Assembly (NCBI RefSeq): GCF_900454865.1
Contig: NZ_UGTV01000015.1
Coordinates: forward strand, 1,676,001-1,740,000
Origin: Pasteurella canis
Lineage (GTDB): Bacteria; Pseudomonadota; Gammaproteobacteria; Enterobacterales; Pasteurellaceae
Direction: 5' to 3'
Length of the DNA: 64,000 nt
Below, one piece after another: positions 32,311-44,971 of the stretch. The notes below the pieces were generated by a model. The model worked only from the letters and a program-made list of their open reading frames with translations. It was not told where the DNA came from and searched no databases. Position 1 is the stretch's first letter, and each line of letters begins with the position of its first letter. The position numbers were made by a program, and so were the translations under genes.

Positions 32311-32318
32311 GCCCAAAA

Positions 32319-32831
32319 TTATTTCTGTCTAGTTAACTGTTTTTGCCATTTTATTAATTTTTCTTTCATGCGTTGACGTTTTAATGGTGATAAATAGTCT
32401 GCAAAAACAATCCCATTTAAGTGATCAATCTCATGTTGAATACAAATTGCTAATAAACCATCAGCCTCTAAAATGTATTCATCCCCCTGGCGATCTAATG
32501 CTTTGACTTTGACCTTTTCTTTACGTGGTACAAAACCTCTCATGCCAGGTAATGATAAACACCCTTCTTCAATACCTGTTTCCCCACAGCCTTCAAGAAT
32601 TTCAGGATTAATCAGTACATATTGATTTTCCTTAGTACCTTCAATATCAATCGTAATGATTCTCTGATGAATATCTACTTGTGTTGCGGCTAAACCAATA
32701 CCTTCTTGGTGATACATTGTTTCAAACATATCATCAATAATCTCTCGTACGTTATCGTCAATTATATCAACAGGTTTCGCAACAATTTTTAAACGTTCAT
32801 CAGGATAAACAAGTACATCTAATAGCGCCAT
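32319..32831 (-). CDS. def: Peptide deformylase
   Basis: This 170-residue ferrous-iron/zinc enzyme removes the N-formyl group from nascent proteins. The three family motifs are present: [10 protein letters not shown] (GxGLAAxQ), EEGCLSLPG (EGCLS, metal Cys), and [14 protein letters not shown] (HEXXH, catalytic Glu). It heads the def-fmt-rsmB-GT-trkA cluster. It is not preceded by dprA within 600 nt as it is in E. coli, because the rrn operon lies there. Confidence 0.97.
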   Translation of the reverse strand: MALLDVLVYPDERLKIVAKPVDIIDDNVREIIDDMFETMYHQEGIGLAATQVDIHQRIITIDIEGTKENQYVLINPEILEGCGETGIEEGCLSLPGMRGFVPRKEKVKVKALDRQGDEYILEADGLLAICIQHEIDHLNGIVFADYLSPLKRQRMKEKLIKWQKQLTRQK

Positions 32832-33464
32832 AATTTCTCTTATTTCATTTATTAAACAAATAATGTAACTTATTCTAACGTTTTTTTATTTTTTTACCAA
32901 ATTCTATAAAGAGCTTTAAAAATACTTAATATAAAAATATCTATATTATTTGTCGTAAATATGTACTTTTTCTTACACACATCAAAATGATCCAGCAAAT
33001 CACAATAACTAAGCATAGTGTTATTTAGGCTTATAATATAATTAGAACTAGCTTTCTATTTAAAAACTCTTGTCTACAGAACTAATAAAAGTCTCACTCA
33101 TTAGAGAACATCCTAATAGCCCCCCAATCCCAAAATAACAATGTCTCCCAATCCTCATAATAGCTCTTTATTCATCATAACCTCAAAAAGGAAAAGGAAA
33201 GCAAAAGAAGGAAAAAAAGGAAAATAAAAGTAAAGATAAGAAGGTAAAGGTAAAGAGAAAAAGAAGAAAAGATAAACTAAGGGATGTAAAATGACAAACG
33301 AAGAGATATAAAGAGATATAAAATGAAGTAAGCTGAAGTAAAAAGAGGCTGAGCTTTGTTTTAGTTTGATTTGGTTTGCTTAGTCTTGTCTGCTTTAGCT
33401 TTATCTGATTTTATTCCAGCTAGATTTTTTCCGCTGCCACTTTATCTCACCCTCCTTCCCATAA
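32832..33464. other. Long gene-free region between def and the rrn terminator, with a purine-rich tract
   Basis: No credible gene is seen. The left part (32832-33180) is AT-rich and must hold the def promoter. From about 33184 to 33350 the plus strand is almost all purine, with degenerate AAAGG/AAAGA repeats and a direct duplication AAGAGATATA (33301-33310 and 33311-33320). From about 33355 to 33450 it switches to a pyrimidine- and T-rich stretch. This abrupt strand asymmetry is not explained by any known element here. Confidence 0.6.
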
Positions 33465-33493
33465 CAAAAAACCCCAGGTATCTCTACCTAGGG
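33465..33493 (-). terminator. Rho-independent terminator of the rRNA operon
   Basis: On the minus strand CCCTAGGTA (rc of 33485-33493) pairs with TACCTGGGG (rc of 33472-33480) around a 4-nt loop, followed by six T residues. It lies about 13 nt beyond the 5S gene. Confidence 0.9.
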
Positions 33494-33505
33494 CCTCTCA
33501 TTTCT

Positions 33506-33621
33506 ACCTGGCGGTGTCCTACTCTCACATGGGGAAGCCCCACACTACCATCGGCGTTACAGCGTTTCACTTCTAAGTTCGGCATGGAATTAGGTGGGTC
33601 CACTGCACTATCGCCGCCAAG
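33506..33621 (-). rRNA. rrf: 5S ribosomal RNA
   Basis: The minus strand from about 33621 reads TTGGCGGCGATAGTGCAGTG and later CCATGCCGAACTTAGAAGTG and GATGGTAGTGTGGGG, closing with GAGAGTAGGACACCGCCAGG. These are the conserved 5S helices and loops. Ends are estimated to within a few nucleotides from helix I pairing. Confidence 0.93.
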
Positions 33622-33774
33622 ATAATCCTGTTTGATGATTTACTCTCATCTCGTTCTTCACATCTTCATACTCTACCCTCATCCAGTACAGTATAAGATT
33701 CTCAATTGTCAACAAGCTGAACTACTATCCTTTCTCTCCAACCCCTACAGTCAGAAACATGTCGTCTTGTATTA

Positions 33775-36691
<2,917 letters not shown>

Positions 36692-36710
<19 letters not shown>

Positions 36711-37075
36711 CTATACTTAATGTTGCTATTAACTACTAAACACTTGACTGCCTTTTCTCAGTCAAGATTTTTTCTACTCAGACTTCATGTTATTCATCAC
36801 TTTATATTTACATTACTTACTTCTAAATACAAAGCAATAAACTTGAAAGTCTCTTCAGTTTTTCAGCTTGTTTCCAATTTTTTAAAGAACTAATAGACAA
36901 AAATAAACAACCTAATATAAAACTCATTACATCATCTTTATATCAGTTGTTTTACTATCATCATTGCTAAATATTTTAATTGATTAAGTAACTAACAACT
37001 TATCAAATAATTAAGTTATTAATTATTTGAAAGCTTAATAAAACTTAACCAAAAATATTTAGCAATGATGATTTT
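36692..37075 (-). other. Internal transcribed spacer between tRNA-Ala and 23S
   Basis: This 384-nt spacer has no gene. It contains a boxA-like antitermination sequence (GTTCTTTAAA on the minus strand near 36880-36890), a 20-bp perfect inverted repeat with arms at 36957-36976 and 37053-37072, and a nested 10-bp stem with arms at 37003-37012 and 37021-37030. Confidence 0.7.
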
Positions 37076-37151
37076 TGGTGGAGATAAGCGGGATCGAACC
37101 GCTGACCTCCTGCGTGCAAGGCAGGCGCTCTCCCAGCTGAGCTATATCCCC
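37076..37151 (-). tRNA. tRNA-Ala (anticodon TGC)
   Basis: The 76-nt minus-strand sequence starts GGGGATATAGCTCAGCTGGG and ends with encoded CCA. The anticodon loop CTTGCAA gives TGC (alanine). The T-arm GGTTCGATCC is standard. It sits in the 16S-23S spacer. Confidence 0.97.
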
Positions 37152-37207
37152 ATTTACATCATAATACTATCAACTAGAATCCCATTTGCTTATCACTCAT
37201 CATTGAG

Positions 37208-37284
<77 letters not shown>

Positions 37285-37317
37285 AACAGGATTTTAGGTT
37301 ACTTCTCTAATTTACAC

Positions 37318-39084
<1,767 letters not shown>

Positions 39085-39086
<2 letters not shown>

Positions 39087-39096
39087 GTTAAAGAAC
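39085..39096 (-). promoter_or_regulatory. boxA antitermination site in the rrn leader
   Basis: The minus strand reads GTTCTTTAACAA, close to the rrn boxA TGCTCTTTAACA, which binds NusB and S10 (NusE). It lies between promoter P2 and the 16S gene. Confidence 0.75.
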
Positions 39097-39119
39097 GTTG
39101 CATTTAAGCAAGGCTGAAA

Positions 39120-39148
39120 ATAATAATAAATTACAGATTCACTGTCAA
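39120..39148 (-). promoter_or_regulatory. rrn promoter P2
   Basis: Consensus -35 TTGACA (rc at 39143-39148), a 17-bp spacer and -10 TATTAT (rc at 39120-39125) lie about 210 nt upstream of 16S. Confidence 0.82.
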
Positions 39149-39233
39149 GCAATTTTAAGTAGAAATATTAGAAATTTTTCCTAAAAACAACTACCTTTCA
39201 CTATTCATTGCCTTCCTTGCTTTGCGGTCGTGC

Positions 39234-39261
39234 ATTATAGGCTTTTATTTTTCTCTGGCAA
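39234..39261 (-). promoter_or_regulatory. rrn promoter P1
   Basis: The -35 TTGCCA (rc at 39256-39261), a 16-bp spacer and -10 TATAAT (rc at 39234-39239) are followed by a GC-rich discriminator (GCACGACCG), typical of stringently controlled rRNA promoters. Confidence 0.85.
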
Positions 39262-39459
39262 GTCCTTTTTTGTTAAAGATATGAAATTTAAATACAACTG
39301 CTATTTTTTTAAGCAATGTTATTAAATAGATAAATTCTATAAATAGACAAATTCATTTTATACATTATGATTATTCTTTTGAGTTAATTGCTTCATTAAT
39401 AAAATGGCATAAATTATTAATGTTTAAACTTTATTCAAAAAAGAATAAAAATTTATTAT

Positions 39460-39556
39460 TTTTTCGATCTAAATCACAAAATTTTCAATAAGTTATAATA
39501 TTTTTTTAAAAAAATATGAAGATGTGTTATAACTTTGCTGGCTCAAGGTTATGAGC
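39460..39556 (+). promoter_or_regulatory. sxy control region: CRP-like site, promoter and leader hairpin
   Basis: A CRP-like palindrome with half-sites TTCGA and TCACA, six bases apart, lies at 39460-39481. Two possible -10 boxes follow: TATAAT at 39494-39499 and TATAAC at 39528-39533. The second predicts a start near 39540 and puts the CRP site about 70 bp upstream. A hairpin GCTCA/TGAGC (39541-39545 with 39552-39556) begins the putative leader. In H. influenzae sxy expression depends on CRP and on mRNA secondary structure. Confidence 0.5.
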
Positions 39557-39605
39557 TTATTACAATAATATGTGTCAAGTAGTATAACTATAAGGAAGAG
39601 TTAAT

Positions 39606-40247
39606 ATGACGAAAACAGCAAAAGAAACACTAGAAATTCGAGAAGTTTTAAGTGATCTTATTGGAGAGGTTACAGCAAAAAGTCTCTTCGCCAGCTATGG
39701 ATTATTTCACCAAAAAATCATGTTTGGCTTATATCAAAATAACATATTCTATTTGAAGGCCGAAGGGGAATTAGCCTCATACTTAGAATCAAAAGGTGCA
39801 GCGAGTTACTTGGCTAAACAACCACAATCACCTTCAACGCTCAATATTTCTAGTTATTATCGCCTCCCCAAAGAAATCACTTCAAATAAAAAACTTTATA
39901 AGCAAATCTTAGAAGAGTCTCTACAACAGATTAGAGATCAAAAACTATCTGAACAGCTTGCAAAGAAAAATAGAATTAAAGAATTACCCAACCTTTCCAT
40001 TAAACATGAGAGAATGTTAGGAAAAGTTGAAATTTATGATGTTCGTACGTTTCAAATATTAGGTGCTAAAAATGCTTATATTCGGCTTAAGAAAAAAGGA
40101 ATTAGTGCAGGTGTAGGTATATTTTGGGCGTTCTATGCCGCATTAGAAAATAAAAATATTAATTTAATTACAACATCAGAAAAAGAGAATGTACTAACCC
40201 GCTTAAACTTAGCTTTAGCAGAGGCAGGATTAAGACAGATAAAATAA
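39606..40247 (+). CDS. sxy: Competence regulator Sxy/TfoX
   Basis: Sxy (213 residues) works with CRP at CRP-S promoters to turn on DNA uptake genes. The N-terminal TfoX domain has VTAKSLFASYGLFHQKIMFGLYQNNIFYLKA, and the C-terminal TfoX domain has LPNLSIKHERMLGKVEIYDVRTFQILGAKNAYIRLKK. The length is near that of H. influenzae Sxy. It lies next to an rrn operon as in H. influenzae. A CRP-S promoter likely to be its target is found at comF in this window. The Shine-Dalgarno AAGGAAG precedes the ATG. Confidence 0.93.
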   Translation: MTKTAKETLEIREVLSDLIGEVTAKSLFASYGLFHQKIMFGLYQNNIFYLKAEGELASYLESKGAASYLAKQPQSPSTLNISSYYRLPKEITSNKKLYKQILEESLQQIRDQKLSEQLAKKNRIKELPNLSIKHERMLGKVEIYDVRTFQILGAKNAYIRLKKKGISAGVGIFWAFYAALENKNINLITTSEKENVLTRLNLALAEAGLRQIK

Positions 40248-40354
40248 GCTTAAAATCAGGAAAATAGTCTCTTTTTTATCTCAACAACCGAGATACAAAA
40301 TTTAAGGACTGATACCTAGTTAACGAACCAGTCCTTATTTGTAAAATTTATAAA

Positions 40355-40939
40355 TCAATAATAAGAATGCTCACCGCGCTGATGTTCTGTGATATCCTTA
40401 GCACCTTTTAATTCATTAGAGAACAAACTTAATAATTGTTTTTCAATACCATCTTTCAATGTCACATCCACCATAGAACAACCATTGCAACCACCACCAA
40501 ATTGTAAAATAGCATAACCATCATCTGTAATTTCAATTAATGTAATACGTCCGCCATGGCTAGCTAATTGTGGATTAATTTGAGTTTGAATAACATATTC
40601 AACGCGTTCAATTAAAGGAGCATCATCTGCTACCTTGCGCATTTTGGCATTAGGTGCTTTTAACGTTAATTGAGCACCTAGTTCTTCTGTAACATAATCA
40701 ATTTCAGCATCTTCTAAAAAAGGTAAACTAATTTCATCAATAAATGCAGAAAATGAAGAATATCTCATTTCAGTATCTGTACTTTCAACGGCATTTGGTG
40801 GGCAATAAGAAACTCCACATTCTGCATTTGGAGAGCCTGGATTAACGACGAAAATTCGAATATTCGTTCCTTCCTCTTGCTGATCAAGTAAACGGCGGAA
40901 ATGTGCTTGAGCAGCTTCAGAGATCATAATTTGTTGCAT
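40355..40939 (-). CDS. nfuA: Iron-sulfur cluster carrier NfuA
   Basis: This 194-residue protein has a degenerate A-type N-terminal domain ([40 protein letters not shown]) and a C-terminal Nfu domain with the cluster-binding CxxC in [19 protein letters not shown]. It delivers 4Fe-4S clusters to target enzymes, especially under stress. It lies 95 nt downstream of comF on the same strand. An alternative ATG four codons downstream cannot be excluded. Confidence 0.95.
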   Translation of the reverse strand: MQQIMISEAAQAHFRRLLDQQEEGTNIRIFVVNPGSPNAECGVSYCPPNAVESTDTEMRYSSFSAFIDEISLPFLEDAEIDYVTEELGAQLTLKAPNAKMRKVADDAPLIERVEYVIQTQINPQLASHGGRITLIEITDDGYAILQFGGGCNGCSMVDVTLKDGIEKQLLSLFSNELKGAKDITEHQRGEHSYY

Positions 40940-41034
40940 AAATTATCCTAAAATGTGAATACTTGAGTAAGATTGTCAAGAATGATACTCCTAGATTATT
41001 TTTTTTTCTACCTTTTACAGCAATAAATCTTTAC

Positions 41035-41721
41035 TTACGTTTTTGCCAGTCCCCAAATCTGAATTTCTTCCACACCTACTTCACGTAATACTTTCGCAAT
41101 CTCATTTAGTGTCGAGCCTGTAGTAATGACATCATCAAGTAAGGCAACTGACTTATAAGTACATTTTTGATATTTAGGATTAATTCTAAATGCATGGCAT
41201 AAATTTTTCTGCCTCTCCTTAGCGGTCAATCCTCGTTGAGTATGAGTATGTTTTATACGTTGCAATAAATCGTTATCACAAGGAATTTTTAACCACTTAG
41301 CAAGACACTTAGCAATTAAACTAGATTGGTTATAGCCACGTTGCCAATAACGAAAACGATGTAGCGGCACTGGTAAAATAACTTCTGGTAGAATGAGTCC
41401 ATGTGTTCGCCGAGCCTTATATAACGCTAATAACAACAGCCTCGCTAAAGTGCGGTCTAAAAAGAAAGCATTTTGGAATTTAAAACGATGAATTAAATAA
41501 GACAAAGGATCAATATAACGTCCAATAATCACTATGCGATCCCAGCTCATTTTATCATGCAAACAATGACCACAGTATAAAGCCTCTTGAACTAACTCGC
41601 AGCCACAATGCCCACAATATGCAAAACGTCTAATTTTTTTATTACAACGAGAACACAGCCCATGAGTCATAATCGCTAACTTTTGTTGACAGAGAACACA
41701 ACGAAAACTCAGCCAATTCAT
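41035..41721 (-). CDS. comF: Competence protein ComF (phosphoribosyltransferase-like)
   Basis: ComF is needed for natural transformation and is thought to help bring single-stranded DNA across the inner membrane. The 228 residues have an N-terminal zinc ribbon (CVLCQQKL...CSRC, then CGHCGCE...YCGHC), the ComF core PVPLHRFRYWQRGYNQSSLIAK, and a PRTase motif VALLDDVITTGSTLNE. In H. influenzae it is the last gene of comABCDEF. Here its upstream neighbour is a phosphatase gene, and a near-perfect CRP-S site stands 84 nt before the start codon. Confidence 0.94.
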   Translation of the reverse strand: MNWLSFRCVLCQQKLAIMTHGLCSRCNKKIRRFAYCGHCGCELVQEALYCGHCLHDKMSWDRIVIIGRYIDPLSYLIHRFKFQNAFFLDRTLARLLLLALYKARRTHGLILPEVILPVPLHRFRYWQRGYNQSSLIAKCLAKWLKIPCDNDLLQRIKHTHTQRGLTAKERQKNLCHAFRINPKYQKCTYKSVALLDDVITTGSTLNEIAKVLREVGVEEIQIWGLAKT

Positions 41722-41777
41722 AAAGCTCCTTTATTTTATAATGAACCTAATATATCTAACACTAAAATAAAGGAGGG

Positions 41778-41823
41778 ATTTTATGTAAAGTTAGTAGATT
41801 ATCTTGCGAATAAGATCGCAAAA
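41778..41823 (-). promoter_or_regulatory. CRP-S competence promoter of comF
   Basis: The core TGCGA-N6-TCGCA is perfect (41805-41820), flanked by A/T runs, and matches the Sxy-dependent CRP-S consensus rather than the ordinary TGTGA-N6-TCACA. The -10 TAAAAT (rc at 41778-41783) predicts a start near 41771, placing the CRP-S centre at -41.5, a class II position. Confidence 0.85.
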
Positions 41824-41834
41824 ATAGATTTTAT

Positions 41835-42647
41835 TTAATCAATAAGTTTTGCTTTTTTTAAAAAAGAATAAATACCATCTTCTTCAATATGTAAGGTTAC
41901 ATGATCTGCAATGGCCTTCAGATCTTGATGTGCATTGCCCATTGCTACGCCAACACCTGCTATTGTAAGCATTTCAATATCATTCAAACCATCTCCAAAA
42001 GCCATCACATTTTGCATAGAAAAACCTAAGTGCTGAATGGCAGCTGCAATCCCAGTCGCTTTTGAAATATGTTCATCAAATAAATCAACAGATTGCTCAT
42101 GCCAACGTACTGCCTGCAAACCTTTCAAAACACCTGAATTATTTACTAATTCATCTTGCTGCTGCTCATAAAAAGCTAAGATTTGAAAAACATCATGCTG
42201 TTTAAAATAATCTTTATTTTCATAATAGTGCCCCCTCAAAGGATCTAATGCACTACGTACTTTATCTGTAGCCGCGGAAACACAAGTATCTGTTGGTGAA
42301 ATTTGTGCATATTCAATTTGATGTTGTGTGAAAAAATCGACCAATTGCTGAATTTTTTGTTTTGAAAGTGGGTTCTTTTCTAAAGTAGCACCTTGATAAC
42401 TGACATACTGACCATTCATCGTAACAAATAAGTCAATTTGGGTTTGCTGAATTAATTCTTTAATTTTAGGTGGAAAATTACTCGGTGTGCGTCCCGTTGC
42501 AATAGCTGGGATAATACCATTTGCTTTTAATTTTTGAATAGCAGAAACCGTTGCATCGGGTAAATAGTCTTTATCTTTGACTAATAAAGTTTCATCGATA
42601 TCAAAAAAAACGATTTTAATTTGCTCACGATAATTAGGAATTGTCAT
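41835..42647 (-). CDS. Cof-type HAD-IIB phosphatase
   Basis: The 270-residue HAD hydrolase has motif I DIDETLL (Asp17 and Asp19 region), motif II ATGR, and motif IV GDGLNDIEML, with a C2-type cap between. Members dephosphorylate sugar phosphates, FMN or pyridoxal phosphate; the exact substrate cannot be read. The nearby pentose phosphate genes make a sugar phosphate a plausible guess only. It lies upstream of the comF promoter on the same strand. Confidence 0.88.
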   Translation of the reverse strand: MTIPNYREQIKIVFFDIDETLLVKDKDYLPDATVSAIQKLKANGIIPAIATGRTPSNFPPKIKELIQQTQIDLFVTMNGQYVSYQGATLEKNPLSKQKIQQLVDFFTQHQIEYAQISPTDTCVSAATDKVRSALDPLRGHYYENKDYFKQHDVFQILAFYEQQQDELVNNSGVLKGLQAVRWHEQSVDLFDEHISKATGIAAAIQHLGFSMQNVMAFGDGLNDIEMLTIAGVGVAMGNAHQDLKAIADHVTLHIEEDGIYSFLKKAKLID

Positions 42648-42743
42648 AACATACCTTTATTAATATTTAATGATACACAAATTGTAGCACTATTTTGTCT
42701 TTTCCAGAGAAAATAACATCTATTCTGAGCGCTCTTTTAACTA

Positions 42744-42777
42744 AAAAGCCACTTGTTGATTTCAGCAAGTGGCTTTC
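42744..42777 (-). terminator. Rho-independent terminator after gnd
   Basis: AAAGCCACTTG (42745-42755) pairs with CAAGTGGCTTT (42766-42776), extended by inner wobble pairs. On the minus strand it is followed by TTTTTAG. It lies 16 nt beyond the gnd stop. Confidence 0.88.
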
Positions 42778-42792
42778 GTAATGTATTTCTAG

Positions 42793-44247
42793 CTAGACAT
42801 CATAAGTTGTTGAGGCAGTATCACCACCACGACCTGTCCAGTTTGTATGGAAGAACTCTCCACGTGGTTTGTCAGTACGTTCATAAGTGTGTGCACCGAA
42901 GTAGTCACGTTGCGCTTGTAATAAGTTTGCAGGTAAACGTGCGCTGGTGTAGCTATCTAAGAAGGTGATCGCTGACGCCATACAAGGCATTGGGATACCC
43001 ACTTCAATGGATTTTGCGACCACTTTACGCCATTCACCTAAACTATTTTCTAAAATGCCTTTGAAGTAATCGTCTGAACCTAAGAAGATTAAATCTGGGT
43101 TAGCTTCATAAGCATCGCGGATATTACCTAAGAAACGGCTACGAATAATACAACCTTCACGCCATAAAAGTGCGGTGTTACCGTAGTTAATATTCCAACC
43201 AAAGTTCTCAGATGCTTCACGGATTAGCATAAAGCCTTGTGCATAAGAAATGATTTTTGATGCCAATAACGCTTTGCGTACTGCTTCAATCCACACTTTT
43301 TTATCACCTTCCACTTTGCCCACTGCTTTGTTGAATAATTTTGATGCTTCAACACGTTGATCTTTGAATGAAGATACACAACGCGCGAACACAGATTCAG
43401 TAATAAGTGTCAATGGAATACCGAAATCAAGAGCATTGATTCCAGTCCATTTACCTGTCCCTTTTTGACCTGCAGTGTCTAAAATTTTATCCACTAGGCG
43501 AGTGCCATCTTCATCTTTATAGCCTAAAATATCAGCTGTGATGTCGATAAGATAGCTGTCTAATTCCGTTTTACGCCATTCGTTGAACGTTGCTTCCAAC
43601 TCATCATCAGATAAACCTACACCTTCTTTTAAGAATTGGTATGCTTCGCAGATAAGTTGCATATCACCGTATTCGATACCATTGTGAACCATTTTCACAA
43701 AGTGACCTGCACCATCACGACCAACCCAGTCACAGCACGCTTCACCTTGTTCAGTTTTCGCAGAGATTGCTTGTAGAATTGGTTTCACGTGTTCCCATGC
43801 TGACTCATCACCGCCTGGCATAATGGAAGGTCCGAAACGTGCACCTTCTTCACCACCAGAAACACCCGTACCAATAAAGCGAATGCCTTTTTCGCGTAAG
43901 TAAGCCACGCGACGGTTAGTGTCAGGATAGTTGGTGTTACCGCCATCAATAATGATGTCACCTTCTTCTAAGTGCGGTAATAATGCCTCGATGAATTGAT
44001 CCACAACATCCCCCGCACGTACCATTAACATCACTTTACGCGGTTTTTCTAATTTATCCGCTAAGTCTTGTAATGAATACGCTCCGATAATGTTTGTACC
44101 TTTCGCAGCACCTTGTAAAAACTCATCTACTTTGGAAGTCGTGCGGTTAAATGCCACTACTTTAAAGCCATGATCATTCATATTTAAAATTAAGTTTTGA
44201 CCCATTACTGCTAAGCCGATAACGCCGATGTCGCCTTTTACTGACAT
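42793..44247 (-). CDS. gnd: 6-phosphogluconate dehydrogenase (decarboxylating)
   Basis: Gnd converts 6-phosphogluconate to ribulose-5-phosphate with NADP reduction. The 484 residues begin with the Rossmann motif GDIGVIGLAVMGQNLILN, and include the signature LIDITADILGYKD and KGTGKWTGINALDFGIP near the middle and a C-terminal HTNWTGRGG. It completes the oxidative pentose phosphate branch encoded by zwf, pgl and gnd within 5 kb here. An uptake sequence occurs in the coding region near 43166 and again near 43968. Confidence 0.97.
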   Translation of the reverse strand: MSVKGDIGVIGLAVMGQNLILNMNDHGFKVVAFNRTTSKVDEFLQGAAKGTNIIGAYSLQDLADKLEKPRKVMLMVRAGDVVDQFIEALLPHLEEGDIIIDGGNTNYPDTNRRVAYLREKGIRFIGTGVSGGEEGARFGPSIMPGGDESAWEHVKPILQAISAKTEQGEACCDWVGRDGAGHFVKMVHNGIEYGDMQLICEAYQFLKEGVGLSDDELEATFNEWRKTELDSYLIDITADILGYKDEDGTRLVDKILDTAGQKGTGKWTGINALDFGIPLTLITESVFARCVSSFKDQRVEASKLFNKAVGKVEGDKKVWIEAVRKALLASKIISYAQGFMLIREASENFGWNINYGNTALLWREGCIIRSRFLGNIRDAYEANPDLIFLGSDDYFKGILENSLGEWRKVVAKSIEVGIPMPCMASAITFLDSYTSARLPANLLQAQRDYFGAHTYERTDKPRGEFFHTNWTGRGGDTASTTYDV

Positions 44248-44345
44248 TGTTTGCTCCTGTTTTTTAAGAAATCATATATTTTTCTAATAAAGGTAATAAT
44301 CTGTTAGGTACTTTTCGTAAGTGACGATTTCTTCCTTTCCCAATC

Positions 44346-44765
44346 TTACTTATCTACTAAAAAATACTCAAAAGGAATATTTTTTGTATTAGCGGATTGT
44401 TCTAATTCTTTTTTATCTTGTTCACTATCGCCAACCATAAAGAGTTTCGTATTTTTTCCGAATTTACCATTCTCAATAACATATGTGGCAGCTACTTTGT
44501 TTAACATTTGGCTTTTGCCTGAAATACCTATGTTTAAATTGTCATTAGTCACTAAATCCATTAATTGCTTGTTTATTCCGCCTGAGCTAGTTTTCATCAT
44601 TCCCGCTAAGATTAAATTAGATGCGCTATTATTAGCTGCATTTACATTAAAAATGATAGTTTTATTCGTATTTTTAGGAATTTTCCGAGCAATATCATAT
44701 GGGCTAATTGCAGATGAGCAAGCCATTAAAGTCAATACAATGAAAAGAGAAAATAGTTTTTTCAT
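44346..44765 (-). CDS. Small predicted lipoprotein of unknown function
   Basis: The 139-residue product has a type II signal peptide ending in lipobox LMAC (Cys16). The mature part IFNVNAANNSASNLILAGMMKTSSGG followed by NKVAATYVIENGKFGKNTKLFMVGDSEQDKKE does not match a family that I recognise. It is inserted between pgl and gnd of the pentose phosphate cluster on the same strand. Probably it is an outer-membrane- or periplasm-facing lipoprotein. An uptake sequence lies just upstream. Confidence 0.7.
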   Translation of the reverse strand: MKKLFSLFIVLTLMACSSAISPYDIARKIPKNTNKTIIFNVNAANNSASNLILAGMMKTSSGGINKQLMDLVTNDNLNIGISGKSQMLNKVAATYVIENGKFGKNTKLFMVGDSEQDKKELEQSANTKNIPFEYFLVDK

Positions 44766-44858
44766 TTTAAACTCCTGATTAAGTAAGAAAATTTTTCAAA
44801 AAAATACCGCACTTTTATCTCTTAAGCCACGCTTGAAAACTTACTGAATTTCATCCCC

Positions 44859-44919
44859 GATGGCGCTCGTCTTTGACGAGTGCCTTAATTTTTAGCACTC
44901 GTTGGAAACGAGCGCTATC
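44859..44919. repeat. REP-like palindromic element (61 bp)
   Basis: Two short hairpins, GCGCTCGT-N5-ACGAGTGC and GCACTCGT-N5-ACGAGCGC, are placed head to head. The whole 61-bp unit also folds as one long hairpin with GATGGCGCTCGT at one end and ACGAGCGCTATC at the other. It lies in the 206-nt gap between pgl and the small lipoprotein gene. The architecture is that of a REP/BIME element. Confidence 0.7.
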
Positions 44920-44971
44920 CTATATTTGGTACTCGAATCTTTTGTAAAATTTCGAAAAATCTCACCACTTG

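Noticed and set aside
33184-33350. Purine tract considered as a phase-variable simple sequence repeat
   Set aside because: The units are too irregular for slipped-strand switching, and no start codon or promoter is placed to be switched by it.
33371-33625. An 84-codon plus-strand frame
   Set aside because: It spans the rrn terminator and the 5S gene antisense, with no ribosome binding site.
39494-39520. T and A homopolymer runs upstream of sxy considered as a slippage switch
   Set aside because: The runs are seven bases or shorter, common in this AT-rich DNA, and lie outside the coding region without clear promoter spacing consequences.
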